This document shows, piece by piece, positions 10,544 through 16,098 of a stretch of DNA of 16,098 nucleotides; the first letter of the stretch is position 1; every line of letters begins with the position of its first letter. The notes under the pieces were generated by a model that was not told the origin of the DNA, did no database searches, and saw nothing but the letters and a program-made list of their open reading frames with translations. This stretch comes from Pseudomonadota bacterium (GTDB taxonomy: Bacteria > Myxococcota_A > UBA796 > SXON01), in NCBI GenBank assembly GCA_005776735.1, contig SXOM01000063.1, positions 1 through 16,098 of the forward strand, given 5' to 3'. The position numbers and the translations under genes are program-made.

Positions 10544-13500
10544 CGGGTACACGGCTCCGGGGCCGGGCTGCGCGCCGCCGTTCGACTGCGCGGCGCTCGA
10601 CCCGGACATCAGCCCGTACGCGTTCGAAGACGCGGAAACGGTGCAGGACGAGAACTGCAACGGCCGCTTGCCGCTGACGCCGCTGTGGGCGGCCACGGGG
10701 TTTCCGCTGACGGGGCCGGGTGCGTGGACCGCGTCGGGCACGGTGCTCGTGTTGCCCATCACTGGCGAGGTGCGGGTGGGCGATGCGTCGAGCGGGGTGC
10801 CGGCGTCTCTGACGCGCGCCGGGCTCGGATTGCCGGTGAACACGAGCCTCGCCGTCTCGGTGTCGGTCACGGGGGACGCGGGGACGGGCCTCGCCTGTAC
10901 GGTCGAGCTCGGCACGGTGGCCACGCCGTTCGACCCGACGACGTTCATTTCGCGGCAGACCTCGGGGATCGGGCTTCAGGTGTTGTCCTTCCAGGGCCTC
11001 ATCGGCACCGGCCGCATCCTGCGGGAGGTGCGCTTGCAGTGCGGGGGCCACCGCGCGCTGACCGTGGACTGGTTGCAGATCCAGGACAGCCTGGACGAGG
11101 TGGGCCCGATGTCGGAGGCGCACATCACGTGGAAGGACACGCGCAACCCGGGGGCGGACGCGGCGTTGGCGGTGGTGGTGGACGACGAAGACGACGTGGT
11201 GTGGGTGGGCACCGACGCAGGCGGGCTGGCGCGGAAGGACGCCAACGGCTGGCACCCCCAGAACGGGACTGGGGAGGACTCGCTGATGATGGGCGGGAGC
11301 CTCGGGGTGTCGGACATCCTGCCGATGGTCGGGAGCGACGACGTGTACGTGCTGGCGGGGGACGCCGCCACGAACGGCCCGGTTGGCGGGTTCTGGCACT
11401 CCCCCGACAACGGCGAGAGCTGGGCGCAGTTGGGCTCGTCGATTGACATCTGGCCGCCGGCGGTCGGCGGCACGGGCGACCACGACGACGACGTGGCCGG
11501 TTACGGGCTCGAGAGCAACAACAAGGGCAACGGCACGGGTGGCCTGAGCTGGGAGTACGGCGGCGGGCGCCGCCTGCAGGGGCACTCGCTGAGCCCGGTG
11601 ATGGGCGAGCCGATCTACGTCGGCAACGGCGACTGGGACAACCTCGGGGTGAGCGTGTACGGGGACGACGGCACCGGCACCGACACGTTCTGCCCGATGC
11701 CCACCACCGGCGACGCGCTGCCGGCGGACCGGGTGGGGGCGCTGCTCCGACTCGACGTCCCGATCCCCGACCCCACCGACCCCACGGTGGTCATCGGGTA
11801 CGTGGAGACGCTCATCGTCGGCTTCCGCGGGCGCACCAACGGGCAGGCGGGCCTCTACGTGTGCGACGTGACCGGCGGCGTGGACTGCTCGGGTGCGGTG
11901 GCGGCGTACTGCGAGGTGGTGGACGAGGACCCGTGGAACACCACGCCCGCGTGGGACCTGTCCGGCGTGGATGTGCGCGACCTGCAGGAGGACCTGTCGT
12001 TGGCGCTGGACACCGAGGCTGAACCGTTGGAGCTCGCGGTGTACGTGGCCGACGGGGGATCGCGGCCGGTGGACGCGGGCGGCGACGGCATCGGCGACGT
12101 GAACTGCTCGGCGGCAGGAGCTTGCACCTACGACTCGTCGATCCACAAGCTCTGGGTGTGGTACGACGACGCCACCGGCGGCGTGGTGTTCGACGCGGAG
12201 CCGCGCGTGGCCGACGAGGTGGACCTGCCGCTGTTGGCCTCGGGGAAGTGGTCGATCGCCGGGGTGAGCATGGACCCATTCGGGCTGTACCTGTTCGCGG
12301 CGATCCCGGGCTCCAATGGCTGGCGGTATTCGCACGACCGGCTCAACCGGATCCCGGCGACCGACGTGGGCGTCGGGGTGTGGGAGTCCGTCAACGGTGG
12401 GGACCCGGCGGTCCCCTACGACGAGGAGGACCCCGCCGAGCGCCAGCGTGCCGCGGTCGACACCAACTTCTCGGGATCGCACCAGGAGGCGCAGTTCGCG
12501 GGGGAGCCGAACCCGTTCCCGGCGCGCTCCGAACCCGGGAAGGTGTGGGACGTGTACTGGATGTGGGAGGACGGTGAGGCGGTCGCGGTGGTGCCGCACG
12601 CGCTGAACCTGTGGCGGGTCGACGGCCTGTACGACGAGTGGACGGACGGGTGGTGGGACTACTCCGCCGACCTGGAGCCCGAAGGCGACGTGACGTTCAC
12701 CTACTGGCCGACGATCGACGAAGGGGGCAACACGTTCCAGGGGTGGCCGGTGTTCGCCGTGGCCATCGGACCCGACGGGCACCTGTGGTCGGGCGCGGGC
12801 GATCAGGCGCTCACCCACATGGACGGCGCCGAGGTGTTCGACCCGGCCGCGCCCAACGGGGCCGAGCTGGACTGCTTGTGGGCGGCGTGGAAGACCTCGG
12901 TGTCGAGCATCTCAGTGGCGCCGAAGGTGGACCCGCAGGTCTCGTTCACCGGGGACGAGACGTGGGACCCGGACGGGCTGTCCAGCTCCGTGGTGTGGGT
13001 CACGCTGTCGGAGCCGAGCTGGGAGGGCAACGTGCAGAACATGGGCGTCGCGCGAACCCTGAACCACGGCGTCACGTGGCGGTACGCCGCCGCGGGCTGG
13101 GGGCCGGGCGTCGATGAGGGCGAAACGGTCCCGACTCACCCAGACTACGGCCTCCGCCGCTGCGAAGACAACGGCACCGAGCTGCCCGACCACTACGCCC
13201 GGCAGTTCGAGTCGATGGCGGACCTCGCGACGATCCGGCCGCCGTCGAACGCGTTCAGTACGGCGGAACCTGGCGACCTGTTCGGACTTCAGGGCACCAA
13301 CGTCGCGAGCCTCGGCAGCCCGCGCCAGGTCCAGGCGCTCAACGAGTACGCCGCCATCGTGTTGTTCCGGGCCACCGAAAACAGCACCGACGACGGGACC
13401 GCTGACACCGGCGCGGCTGCGGCCGCGGCGACGGCCGACCTCACGGGCGAGGGCGGGCTGTACCTCACCATCAACGGGGGCAGCACGTGGCACGAGGTGG

Positions 13501-14435
13501 AGTTCGACGGGGGCGCCGGGGACTGCGACCCGCACACGGTGATGGGCGCCGGTTCGTTCGAGCTCATCCACCCCGGCACCGACTCGAGCTGGGACAACGA
13601 GACCGGCACCGCCACCTTCGAGCTGTTGTTCACGGTGCGGGAGCAGGACGTCGGCGTCCCGACCAACCCCGTGGCCGGCAACGTGACGCTGTGCTCCATG
13701 GCGCGGGTCACCATCGTGGCCGGCCCGAGCGAAGCGGTGCCCGGCGACCCGTATCCGGTGGGCGCGACCTGGTCCTGGTACACCTACCCCAACCGCCGTA
13801 CCAGCGGCTACGCCGACGCCGACTACTGCGGCGTCACGCCGTGGGCGCTACAAGGCGCGGTCCCCTCGGCCACCAGCAACGAGGCGGTGGTGTTCGGGGC
13901 GTACCACCGGGCCGCGCCTTGTGAAACCTGCTCCGGCGCCGGCTACTTCGACCAGATCTACGGCGGCGCGTGCCTGTTCGACCTCGACCAGTTCGATCTG
14001 ACCGCCGGCGCGTTCACCCAGGTGGTCGACCCCACGCTCAACGTCTACTCCATCCAGGCGGTCGCCTCCCACCCGCAGATCGCGGACACCTGGGCCATCG
14101 TGCCCACCCTGGACGCCGGAGACTACCTGGGCTGCGCCTCCCTGCAGAACGGGCCAGCGGGGACCTCGAGCGTGCCGGCGTGGACGGAGCTCGCGTGCGA
14201 CTACCCCTGGCCGCTCCTGCTGACCGGGACGAGCGCGGGCTACGTCGCGCGGGAGCTGACCGGTCCGGCCGGCGCGTTCGGCGTGTCCGTCCCCACCAGC
14301 TACCCGGCCGGCATCGCGCTGTCGGCGATGTGGTCCGAGGTGGGCGTCCCCGACGACTCGGACGACGGCTACGGGAGCTACCTTGTGGTCGGCACGCAGG
14401 GCCAGGGCGCGCGGCGTGGGGAGCTGTCGTGGTAG
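10479..14435 (+). CDS. Large secreted Asp-box (BNR/sialidase-like fold) repeat protein, frameshifted at its 5' end
   Basis: The open frame as given starts at TTG 10479 (first ATG at 10524) and encodes 1,318 residues. Joined to the upstream signal peptide it would be 1,334. Near the N-terminus is a MopE-like unit, DLDGDGYT through DENCNG (about 18-62). Three Asp-box motifs, SPDNGESW (308-315), TLNHGVTW (860-867) and TINGGSTW (997-1004), indicate beta-propeller blades of the BNR type seen in sialidases and many non-enzymatic surface proteins. GGVVWVGTD-like segments (VVWVGTDAGGLARKD near 240) add propeller character. Cys residues are fairly frequent, as in exported proteins. I see no catalytic signature of a sialidase and assign no enzyme activity. 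The next gene's GTG start overlaps its stop by seven bases, so the two are co-translated. Confidence 0.75.
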   Translation: MESHFSGGAARAACLMSDLDGDGYTAPGPGCAPPFDCAALDPDISPYAFEDAETVQDENCNGRLPLTPLWAATGFPLTGPGAWTASGTVLVLPITGEVRVGDASSGVPASLTRAGLGLPVNTSLAVSVSVTGDAGTGLACTVELGTVATPFDPTTFISRQTSGIGLQVLSFQGLIGTGRILREVRLQCGGHRALTVDWLQIQDSLDEVGPMSEAHITWKDTRNPGADAALAVVVDDEDDVVWVGTDAGGLARKDANGWHPQNGTGEDSLMMGGSLGVSDILPMVGSDDVYVLAGDAATNGPVGGFWHSPDNGESWAQLGSSIDIWPPAVGGTGDHDDDVAGYGLESNNKGNGTGGLSWEYGGGRRLQGHSLSPVMGEPIYVGNGDWDNLGVSVYGDDGTGTDTFCPMPTTGDALPADRVGALLRLDVPIPDPTDPTVVIGYVETLIVGFRGRTNGQAGLYVCDVTGGVDCSGAVAAYCEVVDEDPWNTTPAWDLSGVDVRDLQEDLSLALDTEAEPLELAVYVADGGSRPVDAGGDGIGDVNCSAAGACTYDSSIHKLWVWYDDATGGVVFDAEPRVADEVDLPLLASGKWSIAGVSMDPFGLYLFAAIPGSNGWRYSHDRLNRIPATDVGVGVWESVNGGDPAVPYDEEDPAERQRAAVDTNFSGSHQEAQFAGEPNPFPARSEPGKVWDVYWMWEDGEAVAVVPHALNLWRVDGLYDEWTDGWWDYSADLEPEGDVTFTYWPTIDEGGNTFQGWPVFAVAIGPDGHLWSGAGDQALTHMDGAEVFDPAAPNGAELDCLWAAWKTSVSSISVAPKVDPQVSFTGDETWDPDGLSSSVVWVTLSEPSWEGNVQNMGVARTLNHGVTWRYAAAGWGPGVDEGETVPTHPDYGLRRCEDNGTELPDHYARQFESMADLATIRPPSNAFSTAEPGDLFGLQGTNVASLGSPRQVQALNEYAAIVLFRATENSTDDGTADTGAAAAAATADLTGEGGLYLTINGGSTWHEVEFDGGAGDCDPHTVMGAGSFELIHPGTDSSWDNETGTATFELLFTVREQDVGVPTNPVAGNVTLCSMARVTIVAGPSEAVPGDPYPVGATWSWYTYPNRRTSGYADADYCGVTPWALQGAVPSATSNEAVVFGAYHRAAPCETCSGAGYFDQIYGGACLFDLDQFDLTAGAFTQVVDPTLNVYSIQAVASHPQIADTWAIVPTLDAGDYLGCASLQNGPAGTSSVPAWTELACDYPWPLLLTGTSAGYVARELTGPAGAFGVSVPTSYPAGIALSAMWSEVGVPDDSDDGYGSYLVVGTQGQGARRGELSW
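10496..10503 (+). repeat. Run of eight Gs at the frame junction
   Basis: This mononucleotide tract lies exactly between the signal-peptide frame and the body frame of the large secreted protein. One G fewer puts both in one frame. It is a natural site for sequencing error or for slipped-strand length change. Confidence 0.9.
14418..14423 (+). promoter_or_regulatory. Ribosome binding site deciding a GTG start
   Basis: GGGGAG lies five bases before GTG 14429. The frame is open far upstream (to about 13970) inside the preceding gene, but the only start followed at once by a lipoprotein signal is this GTG. Confidence 0.65.
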
Positions 14436-15718
14436 CGCTGTGGTGGCTGCTCGCGTGTGACACCGGCGCCGGTCAGGACTCGGCGGGCAAGGACACCGCG
14501 CCGGACGACAGCGCAGCGGACACGGCCGACACCAGCGACACCGCGGACACCAGCGACACCGCCGACAGCGACACGGGCGAGCCTGACCCCGATACGCTGG
14601 ACCAGGACCGCGACGGGTACACGCCCGCCGAGGGGGACTGCGACGACACGCGGGACCACGTGCACCCCGGCGCACCGGACGGCTGCGACGGCCTGGACCA
14701 GGACTGCGACGGCGAGCCCATCCCCGACCACTCGTGCAGCGAGACGTGGGACGTGTCGACGATGTGGAGCTGGGAGATCCGGTGGGCGGGCGTCAACTTC
14801 TCGAGTGCGCACACCGGCCAGGTGGCGGGTGGGGGAGCGCCGGACTTCGTGCTGCACGCTTGGGCTGACGACGAGATGATCTACGTGTGGAGCCCCCCCG
14901 AGTCGGGGCTGCCGGTGACCACCTGGCTCGAAGGGGACACGTGGACCGACGACTCCCCGGACTGGGGGATTTACGCCGACCTCGCGCCGGCCGACTCCAC
15001 CGGCGACGGTCTGGACGACGTCTGGGTGCTCACCCACTGGCGCGGTGGCGGCCCCGCCGGGGGCCTGTTCCTGTTCACCGGCACCGACGACCCCATCCCG
15101 GCCGACGACACCCGCCTGGACCGGGCGGCCGCGGCGGTGTGGCTGGACGGTGACGGGGTGAAGCTGGTGACCGAGGATGACCCGCGTGGTGGGGTCGGCG
15201 ACCTCACCGGCGACGGCCTCGCCGACGTGCTCCTGTTCACGCTCGGCAGTGGCGGCAGCTCGCAGATCAGCGCCCTCGCCGGCGGTCCCGAGCTCGGCGC
15301 GGAGCACACCTTCGGCGAGCTCTCAAGCATGTTTGTGGATGACGATCAGGGCTGTCTGGTTGGATGCACGGTCGGAGACCTGGACGGAGACGGCCTGGAC
15401 GACCTACAGTTCGATGCCGTGGCGGTGGACGAGCTGTGTTACCTTCCCGGCTCAGACTGGGTGAGCGGGGGTCGGGTTCGTGATTCTTGTTCTCGCATGC
15501 ACTTCTCAGATTCCGGTTCCGTGGGAGACTACTCTGCGACCTCGCAGCGGGCTGAGTTTACCGGCGGGGACGTCGATGGGGATGGGCTGGTGGACGCGTT
15601 CGTGCACGGAACTGACGGCGGCGTGCTCTCTGCGCGACTGTTGTCCGGAGGCCTTCCCGTCGGCAGTGCTCTGAATTTCACAATCGTCGAGTTTGTGGGG
15701 GTGGCCTCCTACGGCTGA
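14429..15718 (+). CDS. FG-GAP propeller lipoprotein with DT linker and one MopE-type repeat, possibly 3'-truncated
   Basis: The 429-residue product starts MVALWWLLAC, a short lipoprotein signal with lipobox LLAC (C10). A linker rich in DTAD and DTSD follows (11-50), then one MopE-type unit at 58-95 (DQDRDGYTPAEGDCDD, HPGAPDGCDGLDQDCDG), then FG-GAP-like units: AGGGAPDFVLHA, DSTGDGLDDVWVL, GDLTGDGLADVLLF, GDLDGDGLDDLQFD and GDVDGDGLVDAFVHG. Only about five blades are visible where the two paralogues have about seven, so the C-terminus may be missing. From about 15323 the third codon positions change: 41 of the last 132 codons end in A or T by my count, against roughly one in fifteen in the first part. 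The GTG start overlaps the previous stop by seven bases, with GGGGAG just upstream. Role: a surface protein of the same kind as the minus-strand pair. Confidence 0.82.
   Translation: MVALWWLLACDTGAGQDSAGKDTAPDDSAADTADTSDTADTSDTADSDTGEPDPDTLDQDRDGYTPAEGDCDDTRDHVHPGAPDGCDGLDQDCDGEPIPDHSCSETWDVSTMWSWEIRWAGVNFSSAHTGQVAGGGAPDFVLHAWADDEMIYVWSPPESGLPVTTWLEGDTWTDDSPDWGIYADLAPADSTGDGLDDVWVLTHWRGGGPAGGLFLFTGTDDPIPADDTRLDRAAAAVWLDGDGVKLVTEDDPRGGVGDLTGDGLADVLLFTLGSGGSSQISALAGGPELGAEHTFGELSSMFVDDDQGCLVGCTVGDLDGDGLDDLQFDAVAVDELCYLPGSDWVSGGRVRDSCSRMHFSDSGSVGDYSATSQRAEFTGGDVDGDGLVDAFVHGTDGGVLSARLLSGGLPVGSALNFTIVEFVGVASYG
14528..14563 (+). repeat. Two 18-bp tandem repeats in the DT linker
   Basis: GACACCAGCGACACCGCG occurs twice in tandem, the second copy ending in C instead of G. 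It encodes DTSDTA twice. This is the same kind of codon-phased linker repeat as at 7572-7640. Confidence 0.8.
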
Positions 15719-16097
15719 ACAGATAGGCGCCGTTGGAGCGATAGAACCCGCCGGCATCGAAGGCCAGCGAGGCGACGTCGAAGAAATTGAGCCGGCCCCG
15801 GCCGCGATCGACGCGGATCTCCCACAGGTCGCCCTGCCTGAAGAGCCGACCGCCGACGTCCACCTTGAAGAGCCCGAGGTCGATGCCCGCCGTCAGCCGC
15901 ACGTCGAAGGGCGTGTTGGCCGCGATGGTCGTGCCGCTCGCGAGCGTCACGGCGGCCGGGCCGGTGTTCACGAGCACCGCACCATCGATCCCGCTGACCG
16001 CGCCGAGCGAGCCGCGGGCGGAGCCCTCGAGCACGAACGTCGTCGGCCGGCCCTCGCCGTGGAGCAGCCAGGCCTCGCCGGCCACGCCGAGCGACCC
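15678..16097 (-). CDS. Partial minus-strand reading frame of unknown, beta-rich protein, running in from the right edge
   Basis: From the right edge the minus strand has one open frame with a strong coding look: third positions are almost all G or C and the protein reads like repetitive beta-strand sequence, for example FVLEGSARGSLGAVSGIDGA, VLVNTGPAAVTLASGTTI and GLFKVDVGGRLFRQGDLWEI. GSLG occurs twice about 30 residues apart. I do not recognise the family; large repetitive secreted proteins have this texture. The start lies outside the window (a GTG at 16085 is only an internal codon candidate). The coding look ends at about 15720 (AYLFS); the last codons, up to the stop at 15678, lie inside the 3' end of the plus-strand lipoprotein gene and read as Arg/Pro-rich nonsense. 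The frame therefore seems cut at its 3' end by a breakpoint near 15719. Confidence 0.5.
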   Translation of the reverse strand, partial: GSLGVAGEAWLLHGEGRPTTFVLEGSARGSLGAVSGIDGAVLVNTGPAAVTLASGTTIAANTPFDVRLTAGIDLGLFKVDVGGRLFRQGDLWEIRVDRGRGRLNFFDVASLAFDAGGFYRSNGAYLFSRRRPPPQTRRL

Positions 16098-16098
16098 G

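Noticed and set aside
10470..12818. Minus-strand open frame of 782 codons opposite the large secreted protein
   Set aside because: Shadow frame with Arg/His/Val composition. The plus strand shows Asp boxes and a MopE-like unit.
13970..14428. Upstream extension of the last lipoprotein frame inside the Asp-box gene
   Set aside because: The extension is Arg/Gly/Pro-rich shadow sequence. GTG 14429 has GGGGAG five bases upstream and is followed at once by a lipoprotein signal.

Overview
This 16.1-kb window is very GC-rich and carries nine recognisable genes plus a partial reading frame at its right edge. Three proteins have short lipoprotein-type signal peptides, Asp/Thr-rich low-complexity linkers and FG-GAP propellers; two of these, and the large secreted protein, also carry MopE-type Asp/Cys repeats. 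Genomes of Myxococcota and related former Deltaproteobacteria often look like this, so I infer such an organism. That rests on style only: there is no rRNA or other marker gene. A gene runs off each end, so both outermost reading frames are partial.

Left part (1-6433). A minus-strand gene encodes the first 772 residues of a large ATP-dependent activase of the 2-hydroxyacyl-CoA dehydratase / benzoyl-CoA reductase type, with two tandem ASKHA domains and the start of a Cys-rich third region. Diverging from it is a tightly packed plus-strand operon of four genes: a type I asparaginase-like protein whose catalytic Asp is replaced by Ala, a TetR-family regulator, a GT-C (GT39/ArnT-like) membrane glycosyltransferase and a DUF922-type predicted zinc protease with a lipoprotein signal. 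All junctions overlap or touch. The divergent intergenic region holds a perfect 7-2-7 inverted repeat that is a good candidate TetR operator.

Middle part (6435-10260). Two minus-strand lipoproteins, 16-22 bp apart depending on the start chosen, converge on the operon with 1 bp between stop codons. They share an almost identical signal peptide (also visible in the DNA), a DT-rich linker and a C-terminal FG-GAP repeat region of about seven blades. The upstream, larger one has six MopE-type repeats inserted between linker and propeller.

Right part (10430-15718). Divergent from these is a plus-strand pair: a roughly 1,330-residue secreted protein with Asp-box (BNR) motifs, and, overlapping its stop codon, another lipoprotein with a DT linker, one MopE repeat and FG-GAP blades. 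In the large gene the signal peptide and the body lie in different frames, separated by a run of eight Gs; removing one G joins them. The last 132 codons of the second gene have clearly lower GC at third positions, and the gene stops just where a high-GC minus-strand reading frame of unrelated character begins (15719-16098). This suggests a rearrangement or assembly breakpoint near 15719.

No tRNA, rRNA, CRISPR array, transposase or integrase was seen. The main biological theme is a cluster of surface-exposed, probably calcium- or metal-binding propeller proteins beside a small TetR-controlled operon of mixed function.
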